Part shown: in pieces, positions 43,899 through 53,160 of the stretch
Layout: each line of letters begins with the position of its first letter
Position numbering within the stretch: the stretch's first letter is position 1
Source of the DNA: Lysinibacillus_B sp050613145
Lineage (GTDB): Bacteria > Bacillota > Bacilli > Bacillales_A > Planococcaceae
NCBI RefSeq assembly: GCF_050613145.1
Contig: NZ_CP192507.1
Location: 62,001-126,000, forward strand
Direction: 5' to 3'
Length of the DNA stretch: 64,000 nucleotides
Notes under the pieces: generated by a model
What the model saw: the letters and a program-made list of their open reading frames with translations, nothing else
Database searches by the model: none
Told to the model about the DNA's origin: nothing
Program-made: the position numbers and the translations under genes

Positions 43899-44636
43899 TT
43901 AGCTAAACATAGAATGTCCACCGTTTACGGATAATACTTGTCCTGTGATCCAATTAGCTGCGTCACTTAGTAAAAAGGTAACTGCACCCGTCACATCTTC
44001 TGCTGTCCCTAAACGTTGTAATGGATAGCGCTTTAACACTTGCTTTTGAACGTCAGGAGAAAAATGTAAATCACCTTGATCGAGTAAGCCAATAGAAATT
44101 GTGTTGCATTGGATTTGATAACGACCGACTTCTTGTGCTAGAGACTTCATCAAGCTAAGTGCACCACTTCTGGCTGCAGCAGAAATAATGAGTTTGCGGT
44201 CTCCCGTACGAGCAGAATCACCGATTAATGTTATAAACTTACCTTTATTCATTTCCTTCATCTGTGGTAAAAATACATAGGCTAAATGGATAACACCGTT
44301 TAAACATACATCTAGCTCGTGCTGCCATTCATACGGCTTATAGTCAAAAAATGATTTCATTTGTGTAAATGCAGCATTATTTATGACAGCTGTCACAGGT
44401 CCAAGAGAGGCTGTAATCTCTTGTTGTAGCCGTTGAACATCCTCTAAACGGCCAATGTTTGCTTGGAAACTTACCGCTTTACCGCCTGATGTGATGATCT
44501 GTCTTACTGTTTCTTGTGCTTTTTTTTTTGAATGGTGATAGTGAACTGCAACGGTAGCGCCTTGAGCGGCTACTTGTAAAGCGATAGCACGTCCAACACG
44601 ATCAGATGCACCTGTGACTAAAATAACTTGTTCCAT
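43899..44636 (-). CDS. SDR-family protein lacking the catalytic Tyr
   Basis: 245 residues, last gene of the acyl-CoA operon. Rossmann start VTGASDRVGRAIAL and NNAA are present and the C-terminal WITGQVLSVNGG is typical of FabG-like SDRs. The active-site segment, however, reads IISAAARSGALSLMKSLA where YSASKxG is expected: aligned on the following KSLA, Tyr is Ser and Lys is Arg. It may be inactive, use another chemistry, or pair with the neighbouring BadH-like enzyme. ATG 44636 has AAGGAGGGA upstream. Confidence 0.8.
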   Translation of the reverse strand: MEQVILVTGASDRVGRAIALQVAAQGATVAVHYHHSKKKAQETVRQIITSGGKAVSFQANIGRLEDVQRLQQEITASLGPVTAVINNAAFTQMKSFFDYKPYEWQHELDVCLNGVIHLAYVFLPQMKEMNKGKFITLIGDSARTGDRKLIISAAARSGALSLMKSLAQEVGRYQIQCNTISIGLLDQGDLHFSPDVQKQVLKRYPLQRLGTAEDVTGAVTFLLSDAANWITGQVLSVNGGHSMFS

Positions 44637-44689
44637 TGCTCATCCCTCCTTAAGAAAACAGGAGTCACAAAGCGTGACCCCTGTCATTT

Positions 44690-45436
44690 CTATACCATGG
44701 CTAAGCCACCGTTGACTGATAGTGTTTGTCCTGTAATATAATCTGCTTCAGTGGATGCTAAGAACGCTACAGCGTTGGCGATATCTTCTGGCTGCGCTAA
44801 GCGGCGGAATGGAATTGCCTTTACTAATGCTTCTGTAATGCCTGCGTTATACTCACTGATTTCCTTAAATAGTGGTGTATCAGCTGGACCAGGTGCGATA
44901 CAGTTTACATTAATTTTATGACGAGCCATTTCACGTGCAAGTGTTTTCGTCAATGCAATAATACCGCCTTTTGCAGCGGAATATACGGCTTCACCACTTG
45001 AGCCAACACGTCCTGAGTCAGATGCCACATTGACCACTTTGCCAAAGCCATTTTCAATCATGAGCGGTAAAATCGTTTTACATGTGTGAATTTGCCCCAT
45101 TAAGTTGATATTGATGATTGTCTCCCATGTAGCTGGTTCACTTTTTAAAAAGGGCTCAATTTTATCCCAGCCGGCATTGTTAACTAACACATCGATTTTA
45201 CCAAACTGTTCTACCGATTTACTTACGGCTTCTTCTACACTTTCTAACTTTGTCACATCACAGTAAATAGCAACGGCCTGTCCTTGCTGTTCTTTAATGA
45301 GAGATACGGTCTGTTCCGCATTCTCCTCGTTAATATCGGTTACAATTATGTCAAAATTTTTGGCTGCTAGTGTGAGTGCAATTTGGCGTCCGATGCCACT
45401 GCCAGCCCCTGTTATGAATGCTACTTGATTTGTCAT
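44690..45436 (-). CDS. badH: BadH-like 2-hydroxycyclohexanecarboxyl-CoA dehydrogenase
   Basis: 248-residue SDR predicted to oxidise 2-hydroxycyclohexanecarboxyl-CoA to the 2-keto ester with NAD. ITGAGSGIGRQIAL binds the cofactor; the catalytic tetrad Asn-Ser-Tyr-Lys is intact (VNNAGW, VASDSGRVG, YSAAKGG). The stretches VNNAGWDKIEPFLKSEP and RVGSSGEAVYSAAKGG closely follow Rhodopseudomonas BadH as I recall it, more than generic FabG. The operon context (ligase, dehydrogenase, hydratase, BadI-like hydrolase) fits. A beta-oxidation 3-hydroxyacyl-CoA role cannot be excluded. ATG 45436 follows AAGGAGGAG. Confidence 0.75.
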   Translation of the reverse strand: MTNQVAFITGAGSGIGRQIALTLAAKNFDIIVTDINEENAEQTVSLIKEQQGQAVAIYCDVTKLESVEEAVSKSVEQFGKIDVLVNNAGWDKIEPFLKSEPATWETIININLMGQIHTCKTILPLMIENGFGKVVNVASDSGRVGSSGEAVYSAAKGGIIALTKTLAREMARHKINVNCIAPGPADTPLFKEISEYNAGITEALVKAIPFRRLAQPEDIANAVAFLASTEADYITGQTLSVNGGLAMV

Positions 45437-45450
45437 GTCCTAACTCCTCC

Positions 45451-47088
45451 TTATGAGAGTGGTGCCTGTTGAGCGACCATTTCACGTAATTTGAACTTTT
45501 GAATTTTTCCACTCGCTGTACGAGGGAGGTCTTCTAGTAATTCTAGATGTTCAGGCCAATATTGTTTGGCGACCCCTTTTTGTTGTAAAAAGGCTTGCAT
45601 CGTTTCCATTGTTAACGGTGTTGTGTTAGGTTTCATGCATATGAAGGCACATGCTTTTTCTTGAAGACGTGGGTCTGGCATCGCTACAAGTTGCGCTGCA
45701 AATACATCTGGATGTTCATATAAAATATTTTCAATATAGGCAACAGGGATGTTTTCACCACCACGAATAATAATATCTTTATTACGACCAGAGATACGAA
45801 TATAGCCATCTTCGTCCATAACGGCACGGTCTCCCGTAATGAACCAGCCATCTTTAAACTCGTCTTGGGTAACGTCTAATTGGTTTAAGTAGCCAACGAA
45901 TAGGGCAGGACCTTTGCATAATAGGTTTCCTTCTACATTTGGTGGTACTTCATTGAAATCTGTATCAACGACTTTTACCTCCATGCTAGGAAGGGCCACT
46001 CCGTCTGTATTCGTTAGCTTATCTTCTGAATCGTCGAGCTTAGTAAGCGTCACAAGACCATTTTCTGTTTGCCCCCAACCAGATAAAATACGAAATTTTA
46101 CCATTTCCTTTGCTTGTTTGACAAGTACTCGTGGAATAGGAGCACCTAATGCAAGGAAAGCGCGGAATGAAGAAAGGTCATAATCTTTCATATAAGGCGA
46201 CTGCACGGTATCTTGTAAAAATGGTGTTGCGCCTGCTGTAAACGTAATTTTTTCTTTTTCAATGAGTTGTAAAAATTCTTGAGGGTTCCAAATATCTTGA
46301 TAAACGGCTGTACCAGCATAATGAGTTGGTAGGCGTACGCCATAACCGAAGCCTGTTTGATGTGCGAATGTAGAAGCCATAAAGAGCACATCATCACTCG
46401 TTAAACGTAAACGTTCAATCCAAAAGTTTGTAGAGACACAAAGGGTATTATGCGTATGCATCACACCTTTTGGGTTACCTGTTGTACCTGAAGTAAAAAT
46501 AATTTCTGTTACATCATCTGGATGATGCTCAATTGTGTCTAGAAGTGCAACATCCAATTGTTCCTCCCACGGTGTATTAAACAAGAAATCAATAGATTGC
46601 ATATTTGTGGAAACACTGTTACCGATGACAAGTATATGCTTTACAAATGGCCATTGATGGCGTAAATTCTCATACATATTGACATAATTGAAGTCGCGGA
46701 ATGTATCTGGAATAATAATAACTTTTGATTCTACGGCCCCAATCATATAGCCAACTTCACGTTCACGATAAATAGGGATTAAAGGGTTCGTAATAGCACC
46801 AATCCGTGTAATGGCGTAATGTAAAATGATAAACTCGTTCCAGTTAGGTAGCTGTAATGACACTACATCGCCTTTTTCTACGCCTAATTGTTGTAGACCG
46901 AGTGCTACACGATCAACCATTTTTGCGAGCTCTTGATAGGTATAGCGACTTTTGCGATCGATAATAGCGACTTTGTCTGGGTGTTTTCCTACAGCATCAT
47001 ATAAATAATCGATTATCGTTTTTTGTGGCCAAATAGATTGGTACTTTTCCACATAATCCTCCGTTAACATCGTTTGCAGTTGCTTCAT
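45451..47088 (-). CDS. Acyl-CoA ligase, AliA-like cyclohexanecarboxylate-CoA ligase candidate
   Basis: 545-residue AMP-forming ligase that would activate the entering carboxylic acid with ATP and CoA. ANL-family motifs: TSGTTGNPKGVMHTH (P-loop), GWGQTENG, TGDRAVMDEDGYIRISGR and PRTASGKIQKFKLRE with the catalytic Lys. The start (DYVEKYQSIWPQKTIIDYL) resembles cyclohexanecarboxylate-CoA and fatty-acid ligases. Substrate is inferred from the neighbours. ATG 47088 has AGGAGGTG 7 bases upstream. Between badI-like and badH-like genes with short gaps. Confidence 0.8.
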   Translation of the reverse strand: MKQLQTMLTEDYVEKYQSIWPQKTIIDYLYDAVGKHPDKVAIIDRKSRYTYQELAKMVDRVALGLQQLGVEKGDVVSLQLPNWNEFIILHYAITRIGAITNPLIPIYREREVGYMIGAVESKVIIIPDTFRDFNYVNMYENLRHQWPFVKHILVIGNSVSTNMQSIDFLFNTPWEEQLDVALLDTIEHHPDDVTEIIFTSGTTGNPKGVMHTHNTLCVSTNFWIERLRLTSDDVLFMASTFAHQTGFGYGVRLPTHYAGTAVYQDIWNPQEFLQLIEKEKITFTAGATPFLQDTVQSPYMKDYDLSSFRAFLALGAPIPRVLVKQAKEMVKFRILSGWGQTENGLVTLTKLDDSEDKLTNTDGVALPSMEVKVVDTDFNEVPPNVEGNLLCKGPALFVGYLNQLDVTQDEFKDGWFITGDRAVMDEDGYIRISGRNKDIIIRGGENIPVAYIENILYEHPDVFAAQLVAMPDPRLQEKACAFICMKPNTTPLTMETMQAFLQQKGVAKQYWPEHLELLEDLPRTASGKIQKFKLREMVAQQAPLS

Positions 47089-47105
47089 TCAAAACACCTC
47101 CTATT

Positions 47106-47945
47106 CTATACACGGAATTTATTGAAATCGACTGGACGCTTTTCTAAAAAGGCTTCTTTCCCTTCATTTGATTCCTCGGTATTATAGAACATGGCTAAGC
47201 TACCCATAGCAAGCTGTGAAATGCCTTGAATATTAGCGCTATCTGCATTAAATGAATATTTCAGCATTTTTAAAGCAGTTGGGCTCTTTTCAAGTAGTTT
47301 TTGTGCCCATTCATCAGCAGCCTCCATTAATTGTGCTGCTGGGACAATTTTATTAACTAAGCCCATTTCTTTGCATTCTTGTGCTGTATATTGCTCGCAT
47401 AAATACCAAATTTCACGTGCTTTTTTCTCTCCAACGATGCGGGCTAAGTAAGCAGAGCCAAACCCTGCATCGTAGCTTCCTACTTTCGGTCCGCTTTGTC
47501 CGAATTTTGCAGTGTCCGCTGCAATGGTTAAATCACAAATCACGTGTAAAACATGCCCACCACCAATCGCATAACCATTTACTGCGGCGATAACGGGTTT
47601 TGGTATATTGCGAATGACTTGGTGTAGTGCTTCAATTTCTAAGCCAATGCCGCCACCTAATCCGCCGTTGTGGTTATAACCACCTTCTAAGCCTTTTGAC
47701 TTTTGATCTCCACCTACACAAAATGCTTTTTCACCTGAGCCTGTTAAAATGACAACCCCAATGCGATTATCATCCCAAGCGTCACGAAATGCCCAAATGA
47801 GTTGTTGTACTGTTTCTCCGCGAAATGCGTTATACACTTCTGGACGATTAATCGTAATTGTCGCAATACCATCTTCTTTTTTGTATAAAATATCAGTTAG
47901 TTCTAATGGTTGGTGAGTACCAACTAGTGGATTTACAATTTCCAT
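47106..47945 (-). CDS. badI: BadI/MenB-like 2-ketocyclohexanecarboxyl-CoA hydrolase candidate
   Basis: 279-residue crotonase-fold enzyme. VYNAFRG, AFCVGGDQ, GYAIGGGHVLHVICDLTIA, GPKVGSYDAGFGSAYLA and AREIWYLC are shared only by MenB (naphthoate synthase) and BadI, which opens the 2-ketocyclohexane ring to pimeloyl-CoA. No other men gene is present, whereas ligase, dehydrogenase, hydratase and BadH-like genes surround it, so BadI is favoured. An insert after GGDQ (GLEGGYNHNGGLGGG) is Gly-rich. ATG 47945 has AGGAGG 7 bases upstream; ATG 47951 is too close to that site. Confidence 0.7.
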   Translation of the reverse strand: MEIVNPLVGTHQPLELTDILYKKEDGIATITINRPEVYNAFRGETVQQLIWAFRDAWDDNRIGVVILTGSGEKAFCVGGDQKSKGLEGGYNHNGGLGGGIGLEIEALHQVIRNIPKPVIAAVNGYAIGGGHVLHVICDLTIAADTAKFGQSGPKVGSYDAGFGSAYLARIVGEKKAREIWYLCEQYTAQECKEMGLVNKIVPAAQLMEAADEWAQKLLEKSPTALKMLKYSFNADSANIQGISQLAMGSLAMFYNTEESNEGKEAFLEKRPVDFNKFRV

Positions 47946-47956
47946 GTTCATTCCTC

Positions 47957-49126
47957 CTAAACTGTTTGAGTTTGATGTGTACGGAATTCTCTTCCAATAA
48001 TCTCTTTCGCAATAACCATTTGGTTTGCTTGTGCTGTACCGTCTCCGATTTCTAAGCCAATTACATCACGTAACCGTTGCTCTAACGGCATTTCTTTTGT
48101 GTATGCATAGTGCCCATTTAGTAGAAGACATTCATGAATAGCTTCTACGCTATATTTTGGCCCAAGCCATTTTACACTCGAAGCTTCTTTTGAATGCTTT
48201 CGTCCTTGGTCGCGTAGCCATAACCCGCGATAAGCTTGCCATTTAATGAGCTCCAGTTGTGTATGATGTGTCACAATAGGGAACGAAACAGCTTGATATG
48301 TGGCTAAAGGGCGACCGAATGATTGCCGTATTTTTACGTGCTCGATTGTTTCATCGATACTTTGCATCGCTGCGCCAACACATTGTAAACCGATGAGTAA
48401 GCGACTTAAGTCGAAGCCGTTCATCACTTGCGAGAAGCCTTGATTTTCTTGCCCAATCAAATTTGCTGCTGGAATGCGTAGTTCGTGCATATAAATTGAG
48501 CCGCGTCCAATCGGGATATTGCCCATATCTTCATAGCCCTTTGCTTCAAATCCATTGACAGTAGAAGGTACAAGAAATGCACTAATACCTTTATTACCGA
48601 GTGAAGGATTCGTTTTAGCAAAGACGATGAAAGCATCTCCGCATGTAGCGACACTAATGCCTGATTTTTCACCGTTTAATACATATTCATTGTCTTCACG
48701 GCGAGCCGTCGATGTAATGCCACCAGCATCTGTTCCAGCAGCAGGCTCTGTAATGGCAATGCCAACAATTTTTTCGCCACTTGCGATTTGCGGTAGCCAT
48801 TCATTTTTCATTTCTTCGCTTGCATGTTGAGTAAGAATTTCGCCGATTAAAGCATTTAACATAACAGAGTACGTTAAGTTAAAATCACCCCGACCAATTT
48901 CTTCTGCTGCAATGCCTGTTGTGAGACAATCTGCGCCGACACCACCATATTGTTCGGGAATACGAAGCCCGGTAACCCCTAAATCACCGAGCTTTTTCCA
49001 GAGGTGGCGGGGTGTGATGCCTTCACGATCCCATTTTGTATAGTGTGGTAATAATTCTTCCTTTGCGAAATCGCGCAAAATTTTACGAAATTGTTCTTGT
49101 TCTTCCGTGAATTCGAAATTTAACAT
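47957..49126 (-). CDS. Acyl-CoA dehydrogenase (AliB-like candidate)
   Basis: 389-residue FAD enzyme. LNFEFTEEQEQFRKILRDFA start, ITEPAAGTDAGGI (flavin and substrate binding), SFGRPLATYQAVSFPI and LNGHYAYTKEMPLEQRLRDV. The usual catalytic Glu motif (YEGTSEIQ) is replaced near the end by LEIGDGTAQANQM, as in several acyl-CoA dehydrogenases that use another base, including alicyclic-acid types. Suits cyclohexanecarboxyl-CoA dehydrogenation. ATG 49126 has AAAGGGG upstream; an N-terminal extension to 49252 overlaps the thiolase and is not supported. Confidence 0.8.
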   Translation of the reverse strand: MLNFEFTEEQEQFRKILRDFAKEELLPHYTKWDREGITPRHLWKKLGDLGVTGLRIPEQYGGVGADCLTTGIAAEEIGRGDFNLTYSVMLNALIGEILTQHASEEMKNEWLPQIASGEKIVGIAITEPAAGTDAGGITSTARREDNEYVLNGEKSGISVATCGDAFIVFAKTNPSLGNKGISAFLVPSTVNGFEAKGYEDMGNIPIGRGSIYMHELRIPAANLIGQENQGFSQVMNGFDLSRLLIGLQCVGAAMQSIDETIEHVKIRQSFGRPLATYQAVSFPIVTHHTQLELIKWQAYRGLWLRDQGRKHSKEASSVKWLGPKYSVEAIHECLLLNGHYAYTKEMPLEQRLRDVIGLEIGDGTAQANQMVIAKEIIGREFRTHQTQTV

Positions 49127-49142
49127 AGGTGAAAACCCCTTT

Positions 49143-50339
49143 CTAGTAGTTAAATGCGCAGTTTTCGATAATGGTTGTAATACCTTGACCACCACCGATA
49201 CAAAGTGTAGCAAGACCATATCGACCATTACGTCGCTGCAACTCATGGACAAGTTTTGTTAAAATAATGGCTCCTGTTGCGCCGATTGGATGCCCTAGTG
49301 CAATAGCGCCCCCGTTCGCATTCACTTTTTCTATATTAAAATTACCTTCCTGAATAACAGCGAGCGCTTGAGCAGCAAATGCTTCATTAAGCTCGATTAA
49401 ATCGATATCATCAAGTGTTAAGTTTGCTTGTGCAAGTGCTTTTTCTGTTGCTGGAACAGGTCCAATCCCCATGATTTCCGGTGCTACCCCAGCAACCGCT
49501 TGCGCAATAATTTTTGCTTTTGGTGTTAAGCCATATGCTTTTACTTTTTCTTCACTCATAAGTAAAAGAGCAGAGGCCCCGTCATTTCGACCGCTTGAAC
49601 TGCCTGCTGTAATCGTTCCATTTTCTTTGAATACAGGCTTTAGTTTTGCTAATTGTTCAAGGGAGGTATGCCGTGGATGCTCATCGGTATCGATGATAGT
49701 CGTCGATTTTTTTGTTTTAATTTCATAAGGAATGATTTCATCGTGAAATCGTTTGTTTTCGATGGCAGCAAGTGCAAGCTCTTGGCTACGTAAAGAAAAG
49801 GCATCTTGTACTTCGCGGGAAATATAATATTTTTCCGCTAAGTTTTCTGCTGTTATCCCCATCGTAATGTGCCCGTATAAATCAGTTGGCTGTGAATTGA
49901 TCTGGCTTTCGGTATTGGAATCATACAACATCACATTGCCAACACCTAATCCGTAACGTGCATGACCTAAGTAAAACGGAGCTGTACTTAAGCTTTCTGC
50001 TCCTCCTGCAATGATGACATCCTGTAGGCCAAGTGCGATTTGCTGTACAGCATTATTGATCGCTTGTAAACCAGAGCCACATTGGCGATGAACGGTATAA
50101 GCAGTGACTTCGATTGGCATATTAGCACGTAATGACGCTACCCGCGCAATATTAGCCGCATCACCACTTTGCCTGGCCTGTCCTAAAATGACCTCATCGA
50201 CTTGGATAGGGGATGGCTGTCGATCGAGAAGACCCTGTATGACATGTGCCGCTAGTTTGTCAGCTCTCATGTCTTTAAAGACACCGCCAATTTTGCCAAT
50301 CGGTGTACGGACGGCATCGACAATATACACATCTCTCAT
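49143..50339 (-). CDS. Acetyl-CoA acyltransferase (thiolase)
   Basis: 398-residue thiolase II-type enzyme that cleaves 3-ketoacyl-CoA with CoA. The nucleophile Cys is in VHRQCGSGLQAI, followed by the conserved NEAFAAQALAV, GHPIGATGA (His) and LCIGGGQG (second Cys). Degradative role inferred from the operon. The ATG overlaps the preceding acyl-CoA dehydrogenase stop by 4 bases. Confidence 0.92.
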   Translation of the reverse strand: MRDVYIVDAVRTPIGKIGGVFKDMRADKLAAHVIQGLLDRQPSPIQVDEVILGQARQSGDAANIARVASLRANMPIEVTAYTVHRQCGSGLQAINNAVQQIALGLQDVIIAGGAESLSTAPFYLGHARYGLGVGNVMLYDSNTESQINSQPTDLYGHITMGITAENLAEKYYISREVQDAFSLRSQELALAAIENKRFHDEIIPYEIKTKKSTTIIDTDEHPRHTSLEQLAKLKPVFKENGTITAGSSSGRNDGASALLLMSEEKVKAYGLTPKAKIIAQAVAGVAPEIMGIGPVPATEKALAQANLTLDDIDLIELNEAFAAQALAVIQEGNFNIEKVNANGGAIALGHPIGATGAIILTKLVHELQRRNGRYGLATLCIGGGQGITTIIENCAFNY

Positions 50340-51505
50340 ACATTCACACCCTTTTTGTTGTGATATTCACGCCCCAATTCTGAAGCGATAATATTGCGTT
50401 GGATTTCTGAAGTCCCTTCATAAATGCGTGTAATACGCGCATCGCGGAAGTAGCGCTCAATTGGATAGTCTTTCATATAACCAAGTCCACCATGAATTTG
50501 CAGAGCTGTATCAGCCACACGGTTATATACTTCAGAACCATATAATTTTGCCATGGCTGCTTCTTTTACAACACGAGTCCCTTGATCGACCATCCAAGCG
50601 ACACGATAAGTTAAAGCGCGTAATGCTTCTATTTGCATCGCCATATCGGCTAACATATGTTGAATGGCTTGGAAGTTGAAAATTGGTTGACTAAATTGCT
50701 CACGCTCTGTTGCATGTTGCATCGAATGCTCTAACAGTTTTTGGGAAGAGCCTAAACAGCGAGCGGCCATACCTGCACGTCCATTCGCTAAAATTTTTAA
50801 CGCATTCACATAGCCAGTGCCCTCTAATCCGAGTAAGTTTTCAGCAGGAATTTCAACATTTTCAAAAAATAGTTCAGCGGAGTTTGAACCGCGTAATCCT
50901 AGCTTCTTTTCTGGTGCACCTACCTCAAATCCCGGTGTTCCTTTTTCTACAATAAAAGAGCTAATGCCTTTTGCTCCTTTTGTTGGATCGGTAACGGCCA
51001 TGACTGTAAAGACATGGGCATCGTGTGCATTTGTAATGTAATGCTTGGAGCCATTTAAAATATATTTATCGCCTTTTCGCACAGCTGTTGTTTTTAAATT
51101 GACTGCATTTGAACCAGCAGATGGTTCCGTTAAGGCAAATGCACCAATCCATTCCCCGGTTGCCATGCGTGGTAAATATTTTTCTTTTTGAGCAGGGGAG
51201 CCGAATTCCACAATGCCAACAGAGCCAATACCGATATGACAAGAAATTAATGTTGTAAAACCGTTATGTGTTTTCGCTAATTCCTCTAATACGGCACATT
51301 TGCTGACCATATCAAGTCCAAGACCACCATATTCTTCAGGAATACTTAAACTAAATAGACCCATTTCTTTTGCCGTTTTTACAAGGTGTGGGGGAATTGC
51401 ATTCTGCTCTTCAATTTGATTCGCAAATGGCTCTACTTCATCTCGAATAAATTTTTGTACTAATTCCTTTAATGCCAATGTATCCTCACTAAATGCAAAA
51501 TTCAT
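50336..51505 (-). CDS. Acyl-CoA dehydrogenase, classic short/medium-chain type
   Basis: 389-residue FAD enzyme for the first step of beta-oxidation. FALTEPSAGSNA, ILNGSKHYITNA, LQIHGGLGYMKDYPIERYFRDA (in two parts) and IYEGTSEIQRNII with the catalytic Glu are all present. In the proposed route it could act on pimeloyl-CoA or shorter chains. ATG 51505 follows AGGAGGG by 7 bases. Overlaps the thiolase start. Confidence 0.92.
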   Translation of the reverse strand: MNFAFSEDTLALKELVQKFIRDEVEPFANQIEEQNAIPPHLVKTAKEMGLFSLSIPEEYGGLGLDMVSKCAVLEELAKTHNGFTTLISCHIGIGSVGIVEFGSPAQKEKYLPRMATGEWIGAFALTEPSAGSNAVNLKTTAVRKGDKYILNGSKHYITNAHDAHVFTVMAVTDPTKGAKGISSFIVEKGTPGFEVGAPEKKLGLRGSNSAELFFENVEIPAENLLGLEGTGYVNALKILANGRAGMAARCLGSSQKLLEHSMQHATEREQFSQPIFNFQAIQHMLADMAMQIEALRALTYRVAWMVDQGTRVVKEAAMAKLYGSEVYNRVADTALQIHGGLGYMKDYPIERYFRDARITRIYEGTSEIQRNIIASELGREYHNKKGVNV

Positions 51506-51519
51506 CACGTATCCCTCCT

Positions 51520-52299
51520 TTATTGATTTGTGAAGTTTGCTGGTCGTTTTTCGATAAATGCGCGTGTTCCTTCTGCTTTATCTTCTGTACCGAAGAGTAG
51601 GGAAATGGATAGTTTTTCAATCCATTGTGCCGTTTGCATATCTACATCAAACCCATGATGTACGGCTTGTTTGGTAAGCTGTACAGCGATAGGACTCTTT
51701 TTCAAAATAGCTTCGGTAATTTCGTGCATCTTTTGCTCAAGTTTTGTTTCTGTACAGTAGTATGTGGCAAGCCCCATTTGCTGTGCTTCTTCACCGGAAA
51801 CAATTCGTCCTGTGAGGATGAGATCGAGTGCGCGCCCTTTACCAATGATGCGCGTAAGTCGTTGTGTACCACCCGCTCCAGGTAAAACGCCTAGGTTGAG
51901 TTCGGGTAATCCAAACTTGGCCTTCTCCGTTGCGATGCGAATATCACAAGCGAGTGCCAATTCACAACCACCGCCAAGTGCGAAGCCATTAATAACGGCA
52001 ATGGTCACTTTAGCGCTCTGCTCAATTTGGGTGTATACATGCTGCATGCCTAGGGTTAGACCATCTAAAGGTGTCCGTTTTTCCAGTGCCTTAATATCAG
52101 CGCCAGCAGCGAAAGCCTTTCCCCCAGCTCCTTGCACAATAATGAGTCGGATGGTGGGTTGTTTTTCTAAGTACGTAAAGGCTTCTTGTAATTCATTTAC
52201 CATTTTTTCATCTAGTGCATTCAGTACTTCAGGCCGGTTCAGCGTGATATAGCCAATCTGTTCAACAATTGAAAGATGAATGTAATCAAGTGTTAGCAT
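51520..52299 (-). CDS. Enoyl-CoA hydratase (BadK-like candidate)
   Basis: 259-residue crotonase. LNRPEVLNALDEKM, AFAAGADIKAL (oxyanion hole), NGFALGGGCELALACDIRIA, and both catalytic Glu positions in GLPELNLGVLPGAGGTQRL are visible. It hydrates trans-2-enoyl-CoA; in the alicyclic route the matching step is cyclohex-1-ene-carboxyl-CoA hydration. ATG 52299 follows AAGGAG by 10 bases; the start lies 14 bases inside the end of the hbd gene. Confidence 0.9.
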   Translation of the reverse strand: MLTLDYIHLSIVEQIGYITLNRPEVLNALDEKMVNELQEAFTYLEKQPTIRLIIVQGAGGKAFAAGADIKALEKRTPLDGLTLGMQHVYTQIEQSAKVTIAVINGFALGGGCELALACDIRIATEKAKFGLPELNLGVLPGAGGTQRLTRIIGKGRALDLILTGRIVSGEEAQQMGLATYYCTETKLEQKMHEITEAILKKSPIAVQLTKQAVHHGFDVDMQTAQWIEKLSISLLFGTEDKAEGTRAFIEKRPANFTNQ

Positions 52300-53155
52300 G
52301 TTGTTCACACTCCTTATAGTCATAAAAGCCTTTCCCCGTTTTTTTACCTAGACGGCCGGCTTTCACATATTTCACTAATAGCGGACTAGGTCGATATTTT
52401 TCGCCAAGTGTTTTGTTTAAATATTCTAGCGTCCGTAATCTCGTATCTAGTCCTACTAGATCACCCATTTCAAGAGGACCCATCGGATGGTTGAGTCCCA
52501 GTTTAATTGCTTTATCGATATCTTCAGCTGAGGCTACACCTTCCATCAGCATGTTTACTGCTTCATTTCCGATGAGCGCATTCATTCTAGAAGTGACAAA
52601 GCCCGGAAATTCATTTACTTCAACTGATTCTTTTTGCATTTGCGTAGCGACTTGTTTAATGATGTCTACGGTTTCATCGGATGTATCGAGCCCACGAATG
52701 ATTTCAATAAGCTTCATTTTGTGTACCGGATTAAAGAAATGCATCGCGAGTACTTTAGTTGGGCGAGTTGTTTGACACCCAATTTCCGTTGGGCTAAGTG
52801 ACGATGTATTTGTGGCTAAAATGGTCTCAGGTGAACAAAGTACATCGAGCTGTTTAAAAATCGCTGTTTTAATTTCAATCCGCTCTACGACAGCCTCTAT
52901 GACGAGTTCTGCATTAGTAGCCGCTTGCTCGATAGAGGGAGTATAGTGAATTTGCGCCACAGCTTGTTGCTGCTGTGTGGAGATAAAGCCTTTCTCTCGA
53001 CTTTGAGAGGCCATTTTTTCGATTTCTTGCTGGGCACTTTGTAAGCTGGCAACTGAAATATCTTGTAGTGTTACCGTGTACCCGCTAATGGCAGCGGTAT
53101 AAGCAATACCTCTGCCCATAATACCTGCCCCGATAATAGAAATTGAGTTAACCAT
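52286..53155 (-). CDS. 3-hydroxyacyl-CoA dehydrogenase (Hbd type)
   Basis: 289 residues. NAD-binding ISIIGAGIMGRGIAY, LATNTSSLSPTEI, the catalytic His in MHFFNPVHKMKLIEII, and the C-terminal GLNHPMGPLEMGDLVGLD of 3-hydroxybutyryl-CoA dehydrogenases. Oxidises 3-hydroxyacyl-CoA in beta-oxidation. I chose ATG 53155, which has GGAG 8 bases upstream, over the ATG/GTG at 53161-53164. First enzyme gene after the regulator. Confidence 0.92.
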   Translation of the reverse strand: MVNSISIIGAGIMGRGIAYTAAISGYTVTLQDISVASLQSAQQEIEKMASQSREKGFISTQQQQAVAQIHYTPSIEQAATNAELVIEAVVERIEIKTAIFKQLDVLCSPETILATNTSSLSPTEIGCQTTRPTKVLAMHFFNPVHKMKLIEIIRGLDTSDETVDIIKQVATQMQKESVEVNEFPGFVTSRMNALIGNEAVNMLMEGVASAEDIDKAIKLGLNHPMGPLEMGDLVGLDTRLRTLEYLNKTLGEKYRPSPLLVKYVKAGRLGKKTGKGFYDYKECEQHANT

Positions 53156-53160
53156 GTACA

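Noticed and set aside
47106..47945. MenB (menaquinone naphthoate synthase)
   Set aside because: Motifs are compatible, but no other men gene is near and all neighbours fit the BadI context; kept as the main alternative.
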